Assembly (NCBI GenBank): GCA_038329645.1 | Contig: JBBQNG010000130.1 | Span: 1 to 12,178, forward strand | Reading direction: 5' to 3' | DNA: 12,178 nucleotides | DNA from: SZAS-79 sp038329645 | Lineage (GTDB): Bacteria > Pseudomonadota > Gammaproteobacteria > Burkholderiales > SG8-39 | Shown here: piece after piece, positions 6,507 to 12,178 of the stretch | Layout: every line of letters starts with the position of its first letter | Numbering within the stretch: position 1 is the stretch's first letter | Translations under genes and position numbers: made by a program | Notes under the pieces: model-generated | What the model saw: the letters and a program-made list of their open reading frames with translations, nothing else | What the model was told of the DNA's origin: nothing | Database searches by the model: none

Positions 6507-7411
6507 GGGCGCTGTTCTCCCAGCACGTGCAGGCCTTGGCCGACGCGTTCGGCAAGATCGCAGACCAACGCGCGGCGAGCCTGCTCAACATCCTCGTCAT
6601 CGGCATAGCCCTTTCGCTGCCGGCGGGAGGCTACCTGCTGCTGGGCAACCTGCAGGGGGTCGCGACGCGGTATTCGCTCGAGCCCCAGCTGAGCATTTTC
6701 CTTGACGCAACGGCCAAGCCGGCCGACCGGGATAGTCTGGAAAAACGCCTGCGTAGCGAATCTGCGGTGAGCGGCGTGCGTTTCGTGTCGCGCGAACAGG
6801 CCCTGGCCGAGCTGAAGAAAACCGAGGGCATTGCTGAGGTGATCGCTGCCTTGAACCAGAACCCGTTGCCGGATGCTTTCGTGATCAAGCTGCGCCACAC
6901 GAACGCCGCGCAGGTGGAGGCCCTGGCTGCGGACCTGGGCAAGCAGCCTGGCGTCGGCTACGTCCAGGCCGATTCCGGCTGGGCGAGGCGCCTGTCCGCC
7001 CTGATCGGGATCGGCAAGGCGGGCGTGGCACTCCTCGGGACGTTGCTTGCGACCGGCATGGTCGCGGTCACCTTCAATACCATCCGCCTCCAGGTGCTCA
7101 CGCACCGCGAGGAGATCGAGCTGGCAAAGCTGTTGGGCGCGACCGATGCCTACATCCGCCGTCCGTTCTTCTATCTAGGCGCCCTACAGGGGATCGCTGG
7201 CGGCTGCGCCGGTTTGGCCATCCTTGCCGCCGGAATTGCCCTGATGAACCGGGGCGTGCGGGCCTTGTCTGAGACCTATGGGTCCAGCTTCGAACTGGCT
7301 TTCCTCGCCCCTGCCGACGCGGTCGCAGTTGCAGGCTTTGCAGGGCTCCTGGGATGCTTGGGCGCATACTTGTCGGTGAGCATATACTTACGTGGAATAC
7401 AGCCCCGGTAA
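6503..7411 (+). CDS. ftsX: Cell-division protein FtsX (membrane subunit of FtsEX)
   Basis: FtsX is the inner-membrane partner of FtsE; its large periplasmic loop controls cell-wall hydrolase activators at the septum. The protein is 302 aa with four predicted membrane segments: about 27-48, 171-191, 223-247 and 272-295. A periplasmic domain (about 52-168) lies between the first two, as expected. After the second segment, NTIRLQVLTHREEIELAKLLGA (192-213) is the conserved cytoplasmic coupling region typical of FtsX. The start is GTG overlapping the ftsE stop (GTGA), with GGAGG at 6489-6493 nine bases upstream. Within the core genes here it is the least conserved by nature, and topology plus position after ftsE make the call. 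It is probably the last gene of the ftsY transcript before the rpoH promoter. Confidence 0.95.
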   Translation: MRALFSQHVQALADAFGKIADQRAASLLNILVIGIALSLPAGGYLLLGNLQGVATRYSLEPQLSIFLDATAKPADRDSLEKRLRSESAVSGVRFVSREQALAELKKTEGIAEVIAALNQNPLPDAFVIKLRHTNAAQVEALAADLGKQPGVGYVQADSGWARRLSALIGIGKAGVALLGTLLATGMVAVTFNTIRLQVLTHREEIELAKLLGATDAYIRRPFFYLGALQGIAGGCAGLAILAAGIALMNRGVRALSETYGSSFELAFLAPADAVAVAGFAGLLGCLGAYLSVSIYLRGIQPR

Positions 7412-7448
7412 AGGCTTTCGGGGTGGGAGTGGGGAACTCCTGCAGGTA

Positions 7449-7475
7449 TTGGCACTCTAATGTCGAGAGTGCTAG
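7449..7475 (+). promoter_or_regulatory. CIRCE operator (HrcA binding site) upstream of rpoH
   Basis: The sequence has the arms TTGGCACTC (7449-7457) and GAGTGCTAG (7467-7475) separated by exactly 9 bases. The CIRCE consensus is TTAGCACTC-N9-GAGTGCTAA, so 16 of 18 arm positions match, with one mismatch in each arm. The inner seven-base inverted repeat GCACTCT/AGAGTGC (7452-7458 and 7466-7472) is perfect. The site covers the -35, the whole spacer and the first bases of the -10 of the rpoH promoter, so bound HrcA would exclude RNA polymerase. HrcA is the repressor of groESL/dnaK-type heat-shock genes; no hrcA gene is in the window. Match to consensus is seen directly; repression of rpoH is inferred. 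Confidence 0.9.
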
Positions 7476-7478
7476 AAT
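7449..7478 (+). promoter_or_regulatory. Sigma-70 promoter of rpoH
   Basis: TTGGCA (-35, 7449-7454, 4 of 6) and TAGAAT (-10, 7473-7478, 5 of 6) are 18 bases apart. A TGC immediately before the -10 adds an extended -10 element. Predicted transcription start is near 7485, so the leader before ATG 7502 is only about 17 bases, mostly the ribosome binding site. No sigma-32-like -10 (CCCCAT) is present here. Confidence 0.82.
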
Positions 7479-7486
7479 GCTCTTCA

Positions 7487-7493
7487 AAAGGAG
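7487..7493 (+). promoter_or_regulatory. Ribosome binding site that fixes the rpoH start
   Basis: AAAGGAG lies eight bases before ATG 7502 and is the best Shine-Dalgarno in the window. It rules out the in-frame ATG at 7460, which would fall inside the promoter and operator. Confidence 0.9.
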
Positions 7494-7501
7494 ATCTATC
7501 C

Positions 7502-8368
7502 ATGCAAGCAACGATGAACCTGCCGGCGCAATTCGCGGTTCCAATGCCGGCCGGGAGCCTGGACACCTACATCCAGACGGTCAACCGTTTTCCGCTCCTC
7601 ACGCAGGAGCAGGAGCAACAGCTCGCCCGGCGCTATCGCGATACCGAAGACCTCGGTGCGGCCCGCGACCTGGTGTTGTCGCACCTGCGCCTCGTGGTGT
7701 CGGTCGCCCGGGGTTATCTTGGCTACGGCCTGCCCCACGCTGACCTGATCCAGGAAGGCAATATCGGCCTCATGAAGGCCGTGAAGCGCTACGACCCGGA
7801 GCGCGGTGTGCGCCTGGTGTCGTTCGCCATCCACTGGATCAAGGCGGAGATGCACGAGTACATCCTGCGCAACTGGCGGCTGGTGAAGGTGGCGACCACC
7901 AAGGCGCAGAGGAAGCTGTTCTTCAACCTGCGCTCGATGAAGACCGGCTTGGGCACGCTGTCGCCCGAAGACGTGGGCCGCATGGCGAAGGCCCTCAACG
8001 TCAAGCCCGAGGAAGTCTCCGAGATGGAGATGCGCCTCGCTGGCCAGGAAATGACGTTCGAAGCCGACGAGGACGACGAGTCCTACGCGCCGGTGAATTA
8101 CCTGGCCGCCGACGCCAACGCCGAGCCCTCCAAGGTGCTGGAGGCGGAGGAAACGGAACGCCTGAAATCCACCGGCCTCGCGAAGGCGCTCGAAAGCCTC
8201 GATCCGCGCAGCCGCAGGATCGTCGAATCGCGCTGGCTGCAGGAAAAGGGCGGACTCACGCTGCACGACCTCGCGGCCGAGTTCAAGGTGTCGGCCGAGC
8301 GTATCCGCCAGATCGAGGCCAAGGCGCTCGACAGGATGCGCAAGGTGATGGGCCCCGTGGCCGCTTGA
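7502..8368 (+). CDS. rpoH: Heat-shock sigma factor RpoH (sigma-32)
   Basis: This alternative sigma factor directs RNA polymerase to heat-shock promoters for chaperones and proteases. The protein is 288 aa (E. coli 284). Region 2 is intact: HLRLVVSVARGYLGYGLPHADLIQEGN style core at 61-87, then YDPERGVRLVSFAIHWIKAEM (97-117). The diagnostic RpoH box QRKLFFNLR is at 136-144; housekeeping sigma factors lack it. Region 4.2 with the helix-turn-helix (LTLHDLAAEF.VSAERIRQIEAKAL) is at 252-276. An acidic stretch EADEDDE is at 187-193. Start ATG 7502 is set by the strong ribosome binding site. The gene follows ftsX by 90 bases with its own CIRCE-covered promoter, and read-through from ftsYEX is also possible. 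It ends at a strong hairpin. Confidence 0.98.
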   Translation: MQATMNLPAQFAVPMPAGSLDTYIQTVNRFPLLTQEQEQQLARRYRDTEDLGAARDLVLSHLRLVVSVARGYLGYGLPHADLIQEGNIGLMKAVKRYDPERGVRLVSFAIHWIKAEMHEYILRNWRLVKVATTKAQRKLFFNLRSMKTGLGTLSPEDVGRMAKALNVKPEEVSEMEMRLAGQEMTFEADEDDESYAPVNYLAADANAEPSKVLEAEETERLKSTGLAKALESLDPRSRRIVESRWLQEKGGLTLHDLAAEFKVSAERIRQIEAKALDRMRKVMGPVAA

Positions 8369-8383
8369 GCCAGGGACCCTCTT

Positions 8384-8409
8384 CAAACGGCCGCGCAAGC
8401 GGCCGTTTG
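8384..8409 (+). terminator. Intrinsic terminator after rpoH, possibly bidirectional
   Basis: CAAACGGCCGC (8384-8394) and GCGGCCGTTTG (8399-8409) form a perfect 11-bp stem closed by the tetraloop GCAA, a stable GNRA type. In the rpoH direction CATTTCT follows, a short U-rich tail supplementing the UUU in the right arm. The stem sits in the 46-base gap between the convergent stops of rpoH and sco. It can also fold in the sco transcript, where no U-tract follows beyond the stem's own UUU, so the reverse function is weaker. Confidence 0.8.
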
Positions 8410-8414
8410 CATTT

Positions 8415-8996
8415 CTAGGAGCGCTCCTTGAGCAACGTCCGGATATCGTCGGCGAGCGTGCCGATCTGGTCGTACTTCACATACAGGCGCAGGCGCCCCT
8501 GCGGGTCGAACACGTAGCTGGCCGCGGTGTGATCGAGAGTGTAGCTGGCGGAATCGGAGCCGGCGCGCTTCTCGTAGAAAACCTTGAAGTCCTTGGCGGT
8601 CTCGAGCGTGGTCGCGCCGTCGCCGTACAGCCCGAGAAAACGCGGGTCGAAGGCCGGGACGTACTGCGCCAGGACCTGTTGCGTATCGCGTTCGGGATCG
8701 AGCGTCACGAACAGGACCTGCACCTTGTCGGCGTCCGGGCCGAGCTTGCCCATGACCTGCTTCATTTCAACCATCGTGGTCGGGCAGACGTCCGGGCAGC
8801 GGGTGTAGCCGAAGAACACCACCACCACTTTTCCGGCGAAGTCGGCAAGCGTCCGCGGCTTGCCGTTGTGGTCCGTGAGGGAAAACCCCTTGGCGTAGTC
8901 CGCGCCAGTCATGTCGACGTTGCGGAACTTGGGCCCGCTGCCATCGCAGGCCGCGAGGACCAGCGCGGCCAGTACCGCGCCGACGCTACGCCACAA
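8415..8996 (-). CDS. SCO1/SenC-family copper chaperone lipoprotein
   Basis: Sco proteins bind copper and act as thiol oxidoreductases in assembling the CuA centre of cytochrome c oxidase subunit II, on the periplasmic face. With the TTG start the protein is 193 aa. A short signal peptide, MWRSVGAVLAALVLAAC, ends in a lipobox with lipidated Cys17. The thioredoxin-like domain follows, with the copper-binding motif TRCPDVCP (Cys67, Cys71) and the third ligand His156 in LDHTAASYVFD. LFVTLDPERDT (95-105) is another family block. The TTG codon lies 11 bases inside the end of ctaB; no ATG or GTG gives a sensible signal peptide, and no clear Shine-Dalgarno is visible. It is last in the oxidase-assembly unit SURF1–Sco-like–ctaA–ctaB–sco. 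Family and ligands are certain; which oxidase it serves is inferred from context. Confidence 0.94.
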   Translation of the reverse strand: MWRSVGAVLAALVLAACDGSGPKFRNVDMTGADYAKGFSLTDHNGKPRTLADFAGKVVVVFFGYTRCPDVCPTTMVEMKQVMGKLGPDADKVQVLFVTLDPERDTQQVLAQYVPAFDPRFLGLYGDGATTLETAKDFKVFYEKRAGSDSASYTLDHTAASYVFDPQGRLRLYVKYDQIGTLADDIRTLLKERS

Positions 8997-9939
8997 AGTA
9001 GTGATCGGCGAGAAGCGCCGCGAACAGCAGCGACAGGTAGAGGATGGAATAGCGGAACGTCTTCTGCGCAAGCCGGTCGCTGTAATCGACGTAGATCCGG
9101 ACCGCGTAACCGATGAACACCCCGCCCAGCACCAGCGCCGCCGCGAGGTAGAGCCACCCGTTCATGCGGATCACGAAGGGCAGGAGCGATGCAGCGAACA
9201 TGATGAGGGTGTACAGCAGCACGTGCAGACGGGTGAATTTCTGGCCATGCGTCACCGGCAGCATAGGCAGGCCGGCCTTCGCGTACTCCTCGGTCCGGTA
9301 CAGGGCGAGCGCCCAGAAATGCGGCGGCGTCCAGGTGTAGATGATGAGGAACAGCATCATCGCTTCGGTAGTGACTTCGCCTGTGACCGCGGCCCAGCCA
9401 AGCACCGGGGGCATTGCGCCGGAGGCCCCGCCGATCACGATGTTCTGGGGCGTCGCCGGTTTGAGGATCACGGTGTACACGATCGCGTAGCCCACGAACG
9501 TGCCGAGCGTAAGCCACATCGTCAGAGGGTTGACGAAGGCGTTGAGGATCCACAAGCCCGTGCCGCCGACGGCGCCGGCAAACACCAGCGTCTGAAGCGC
9601 GGTCAGGTCGCCGCGCGGCAGCGGCCGCCAGCTGGTCCGGCGCATCAGCGCATCGATTTTCTGCTCGACCAGGCAATTGACCGCCGCGGCCGCACCGGCA
9701 ACAAATGCAATCCCGAGCGTGGCGGCAACGAGGATATCGAGCGGGACCATACCCGGCGTCGACAGGAACATGCCGATCACCGCGGTGAACACGATGAGCG
9801 AAACCACGCGCGGCTTGGTCAGCGCGTAGAACGCCCGCAGCTTCTGCGCCACTGTGCGCGGACTCGCGGAATCGAAGACTTGGGCGGACACGTTAGGGGG
9901 CGGACCGGGATTGCGCTCCGGGCTGGAGCGCAAGTCCAT
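8986..9939 (-). CDS. ctaB: Protoheme IX farnesyltransferase (heme O synthase) CtaB/CyoE
   Basis: This integral membrane UbiA-family prenyltransferase adds a farnesyl group to heme B to make heme O, the precursor of heme A. The protein is 317 aa with about eight or nine hydrophobic segments. The first substrate/Mg motif is NCLVEQKIDALMRRT at 88-102. Its first acidic position is Glu92 instead of the usual Asp, while the second Asp96 is kept. The heme-prenyltransferase blocks YTVILKPATPQNIVIGG (155-171), GAMPPVLGW (174-182) and TPPHFWALA (204-212) are all present. The start ATG 9939 lies 47 bases inside ctaA, and the stop overlaps the TTG of sco by 11 bases. Followed by CtaA activity, it supplies heme A for an aa3-type cytochrome c oxidase, whose structural genes are probably just upstream of the right edge. 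The ctaB name is preferred over cyoE because of ctaA. Confidence 0.97.
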   Translation of the reverse strand: MDLRSSPERNPGPPPNVSAQVFDSASPRTVAQKLRAFYALTKPRVVSLIVFTAVIGMFLSTPGMVPLDILVAATLGIAFVAGAAAAVNCLVEQKIDALMRRTSWRPLPRGDLTALQTLVFAGAVGGTGLWILNAFVNPLTMWLTLGTFVGYAIVYTVILKPATPQNIVIGGASGAMPPVLGWAAVTGEVTTEAMMLFLIIYTWTPPHFWALALYRTEEYAKAGLPMLPVTHGQKFTRLHVLLYTLIMFAASLLPFVIRMNGWLYLAAALVLGGVFIGYAVRIYVDYSDRLAQKTFRYSILYLSLLFAALLADHYFVA

Positions 9940-10921
9940 GGAAAGAAACGTAGTTTATCACGACCAACGTCGCCAGCAGCAGGGCGGCGCCGGCATTGTG
10001 CGCGGCTGCGAGCGCCAGCGGCAATCCGAAAGCCACGTTCGCCAGCCCGAGCAGGAATTGCGCCGCCACCACAAGCAGGAGGATCCAGCCGAGGATTTGC
10101 AAGCCGCGGGTCTTGAGCAGCCGAAACCCAAGGATCGATAGGACCAGGACCGCCACGAGCGCGAACATGCGGTGGACCCAATGGATCGCCGTCAGCGCTT
10201 CGCCCGAAAGCAGGTCGCCGCCGGTCGTCATTCCGAGCTCGCGAACCACATGGAAGGCGTTGGCGAAATCCATTGGGGGAACCAGCGCGCCGCGACACAG
10301 CGGCAGGTCGGGACAGGCAAGCGCCGCGTAGTTGGTGCTGACCCAGCCGCCGAGGAAGATTTGGGTGCAGAGCACGACGAGCCCGAATACTGCGAGCGGG
10401 CGCACGGACCTTGCGGCGGCCGGATCCTTGCTCATTTGAAGCGGCCACTGGCGGATCGCAAGCCAGACGAGCAACGCCAGCGTCGCCATGCCGCCGGCCA
10501 GGTGGGCGGTGACTATCGCGGGCTTGAGCAGCATGGTGACGGTCCACTTGCCGAGCGTCGCCTGGCTGCCGACGACGATCACGATCGCCGTCGGCAGCCA
10601 AGGCGATTGGTGCAATTGTCGCCTGCGCAGCCACGCGAAGAGGGCCACGCCGAGGATGAGCAGGCCCAGGGTGCCGGCGAGATAGCGGTGCCCCATCTCC
10701 TTCCAGGCCTTGGGCAGCGACACGGGACCGTGCGTCCCGCCCTGCTCCTGTACCGCCTGGCGGATATGGCTCTCGGCGTTTGCAGGCGTCAGCTTGCCAT
10801 AGCAGCCGGGCCAGTCGGGGCAGCCCAGGCCCGCATCGGACAGCCTCACATACGCGCCCACCACCACCACCATGAAGGTGAGGCACGCGCAAACGAGCAC
10901 GAGTTTCCGGTAGGCGCTCAT
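9893..10921 (-). CDS. ctaA: Heme A synthase CtaA (COX15 family)
   Basis: CtaA oxidises the methyl group at C8 of heme O to a formyl group, giving heme A, within the inner membrane. The protein is 342 aa with about eight membrane helices in two repeated four-helix halves. Conserved histidine heme ligands appear as pairs in the two halves: His78 (EMGHRYLAG), His140 (TAHLAGG), His247 (IHWVHRMFAL) and His308 (AAHNAGA). Each half also has a periplasmic cysteine pair: Cys34/Cys40 (GCPDWPGC) and Cys203/Cys209 (CPDLPLC). Glu75 before His78 fits the conserved catalytic glutamate. This is the COX15-like class with both cysteine pairs. The start ATG 10921 overlaps the stop of the Sco-like gene (ATGA), and the 3' end overlaps ctaB by 47 bp, so the two heme enzymes are tightly coupled. 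Confidence 0.96.
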   Translation of the reverse strand: MSAYRKLVLVCACLTFMVVVVGAYVRLSDAGLGCPDWPGCYGKLTPANAESHIRQAVQEQGGTHGPVSLPKAWKEMGHRYLAGTLGLLILGVALFAWLRRRQLHQSPWLPTAIVIVVGSQATLGKWTVTMLLKPAIVTAHLAGGMATLALLVWLAIRQWPLQMSKDPAAARSVRPLAVFGLVVLCTQIFLGGWVSTNYAALACPDLPLCRGALVPPMDFANAFHVVRELGMTTGGDLLSGEALTAIHWVHRMFALVAVLVLSILGFRLLKTRGLQILGWILLLVVAAQFLLGLANVAFGLPLALAAAHNAGAALLLATLVVINYVSFHGLALQPGAQSRSAP

Positions 10922-11508
10922 CCTATTCCCGACACTTTCATCAACCGCTGCAGGTCTTTCAGCATGCGCGAAGGATCGGGGTCGCGCGGGAAGCGCATCA
11001 TGAGGTTGCCGTGCGGGTCGACGAGATAGATATGATCGACTGGTGTGCGTTCCGCAGGAAACCCGGCCGCGAAGGTCGTCCCCGTTGTGCGCGCGAGGCG
11101 GGTTCCCTCGATCGCGTCGAGCAGCCGCGCGCCCAGCGCCTCGGAGTCGTTGAGAAGCCACACGCGCTCCACGCGCGTCATGTCCTTGCCGAGGGCCTTC
11201 CTCACCTGCCGCATGAAATAGAGCTTGCGCTCGCAATACGCCGCGCAGGCGCCGGAGTCGAATTGCACCAGCGCCCACTTGCCGCGCAGCTCGGAAAAGC
11301 TGAAGGGACGGCCGTCGATCGCCTTGAGCGGCGTGTCGGAAAGGGGCTGCGCCGGGATCAGCGTCCCGTAGTTGGCGGCACTGCCCGGCGCCAAGTCGAA
11401 AAAGTAGGCGACATACCCCGCGACCACAGGCACGGCGAAGAATGCCGCGAGCGCAAGCAGCTTGATGCGGCCGCGCCGCACCTGATCAGCGGGCAGGAGG
11501 TTGGGCAC
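10918..11508 (-). CDS. Membrane-anchored Sco/thioredoxin-like protein, probable oxidase assembly factor
   Basis: This is a 196-aa protein with a basic N-terminus, one membrane segment at about 16-36 and the remainder outside, probably periplasmic. The soluble part resembles a reduced Sco/thioredoxin fold. FSFSELRGKWALVQFDSG (69-86) resembles the family's first strand and helix. Cys88 and Cys92 form a CxxxC motif (ACAAYCER) at the position of the Sco copper site, and His159 occurs in VDHIYLVDPHGNLM, the place of the third Sco ligand. Spacing between the second Cys and His is 67 residues, against 85 in the Sco protein of this operon. I recognise it as a commonly present but poorly characterised protein of oxidase gene clusters. 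I infer a role in copper or thiol handling, not a proven one. The start ATG overlaps the SURF1 gene by 23 bp, and the stop overlaps ctaA by 4 bp. Confidence 0.8.
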   Translation of the reverse strand: MPNLLPADQVRRGRIKLLALAAFFAVPVVAGYVAYFFDLAPGSAANYGTLIPAQPLSDTPLKAIDGRPFSFSELRGKWALVQFDSGACAAYCERKLYFMRQVRKALGKDMTRVERVWLLNDSEALGARLLDAIEGTRLARTTGTTFAAGFPAERTPVDHIYLVDPHGNLMMRFPRDPDPSRMLKDLQRLMKVSGIG

Positions 11509-12178
11509 GCCGGAAACTCAAGACAATGAAGATGATCACCGACAATCCGGCGATGAGGTACCACTGCATCGCGTAGCCCACGTGCCGGTCGATGCCGAAG
11601 TCCGGCGCCGGCCAGTCGCGCACGAGGCCGTCACGGTTGTCCGAGTGCTGCTCGAGGAATACCGGCTGCAGCGCAAGGCCGGACCATCGAGAAAAATCAC
11701 CGTAATCGAGCCCCTGCCACACCTTGCCTGCGGGAGGCCCTCCGCCGGCGGCTAGAACACGCGGCGCATGTTCCCGGCCCAGGCCTTCGATCTCGATTTC
11801 CCCGGCGGGCGTCGGCACCGACGGGAGGTCCTCGCGGCGTGCTCCGGCTGCAATCCAGCCGCGATTCACGAGGACATGCACCGAACTGCCCGAAAGTCGC
11901 AAGGGCGTCACCACGAAGTAGCCCGGTCGTCCGCGATAGACCTTGTTGTCGAGCAGGATCGTGAACTGAGGGACGAACTCGCCTTTCGCCGCAAGCCGCT
12001 TGAAAGCGAGGGCCTCCGGCGCAACCGCGGCCGCCGGGACGCGGACCGGAGGCACGCGGCCGGCCTGCTCGAAGCGCCCCGCCAAGGCGTGCTTTTCGTT
12101 CGCGCGCCGCGTCTGCCAGTTGCCGAGCGAGATCGCGGCGCAGCACGCGGCGAGCGCAAGCAAAAAGCCCCACCAGCG
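11486..12178 (-). CDS. SURF1-family cytochrome oxidase assembly protein (partial, N-terminus beyond window)
   Basis: SURF1/Shy1 proteins help insert heme A into subunit I of aa3 oxidases and are anchored in the inner membrane by two helices. The visible part is 230 aa and open at the right edge; the reading frame runs through the last base, giving RWWGFLLALA before the first helix. Family marks in the visible fragment are the first helix ending in LGNWQTRRANEK (about 18-29), VLVNRGWIAAG (about 102-112), and RHVGYAMQWYLIAG (about 198-211) leading into the second helix (207-222). A TTG at 12163 could be read as a start but would truncate the first helix, so I treat the gene as incomplete. It overlaps the Sco-like gene by 23 bp and heads the visible part of the oxidase-assembly unit. 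Oxidase subunit genes such as coxC are expected upstream, outside the window. Confidence 0.92.
   Translation of the reverse strand, partial: RWWGFLLALAACCAAISLGNWQTRRANEKHALAGRFEQAGRVPPVRVPAAAVAPEALAFKRLAAKGEFVPQFTILLDNKVYRGRPGYFVVTPLRLSGSSVHVLVNRGWIAAGARREDLPSVPTPAGEIEIEGLGREHAPRVLAAGGGPPAGKVWQGLDYGDFSRWSGLALQPVFLEQHSDNRDGLVRDWPAPDFGIDRHVGYAMQWYLIAGLSVIIFIVLSFRRAQPPAR

Noticed and set aside
7426..7440. Short hairpin GGAGT/ACTCC in the gap after ftsX
   Set aside because: A five-base stem without a U-tract; too weak for a terminator call, and read-through into rpoH seems as likely.
7460..7501. Upstream ATG at 7460 as the rpoH start
   Set aside because: It lies inside the CIRCE operator and upstream of the -10, so it would not be in the transcript from that promoter; ATG 7502 has a strong Shine-Dalgarno.
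8997..9071. N-terminal extension of Sco to a start at 9071
   Set aside because: The extra 25 residues are Arg/Ser/Cys-rich, lie wholly inside ctaB and would bury the lipoprotein signal peptide.
8911..10116. Plus-strand frame of 401 codons across the heme synthase genes
   Set aside because: It is His/Arg-rich, low in hydrophobic cores, and antisense to ctaB, ctaA and sco, all of which have strong family motifs.
1..12178. Mobile elements, CRISPR arrays, defence genes, tRNA or rRNA
   Set aside because: Every stretch is explained by core genes or short gaps; I saw no transposase, integrase, direct repeat array or tRNA-like fold.

Overview
The window is a GC-rich, densely packed stretch of bacterial chromosome. 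It most likely comes from a betaproteobacterium (Burkholderiales, Rhodocyclales or a near relative). The grounds are protein signatures and gene order: a TPR protein–lolB–ispE block, divergent mutM, rsmD–coaD divergent to ftsY–ftsE–ftsX–rpoH, and a cytochrome oxidase assembly block SURF1–Sco-like–ctaA–ctaB–sco. This assignment is an inference from memory of gene order, not from a database search. I see no mobile element, CRISPR array, tRNA, rRNA or prophage gene, and no gene-free stretch longer than about 160 bases.

Layout. (1) Positions 1–2790, minus strand: a secreted TPR protein, the outer-membrane lipoprotein factor LolB, and IspE of the MEP isoprenoid pathway, which is cut by the left edge. 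(2) 2950–3759, plus strand: the DNA glycosylase MutM, convergent with the next unit. (3) 3784–4864, minus strand: rsmD (16S rRNA methylation) overlapping coaD (coenzyme A synthesis). (4) 4895–8368, plus strand: ftsY (SRP receptor), ftsE and ftsX (division ABC complex) and rpoH (heat-shock sigma factor). The first three overlap. rpoH follows a 90-base gap carrying its own promoter. A strong hairpin separates rpoH from the convergent block. (5) 8415–12178, minus strand: five overlapping genes for aa3-type cytochrome c oxidase maturation. SURF1 is cut by the right edge, followed by a membrane-anchored Sco-like protein, heme A synthase, heme O synthase and a Sco copper-chaperone lipoprotein.

How the genes work together. 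CtaB and CtaA convert heme B to O to A. Sco, probably the Sco-like protein, and SURF1 deliver copper and heme to the oxidase subunits. FtsY, FtsE and FtsX form a classical membrane-targeting and division cluster. The most informative regulatory feature is upstream of rpoH: a near-perfect CIRCE operator (16 of 18 arm positions) covering the spacer and parts of both hexamers of a good sigma-70 promoter. This implies that the heat-shock sigma factor is itself repressed by HrcA.

I did not find a convincing undescribed system; this is mostly conserved core genome. The points most worth a second look are the CIRCE/rpoH promoter with its very short leader, the uncharacterised Sco-like protein, and an apparent seven-residue insertion in the FtsY GTPase domain.
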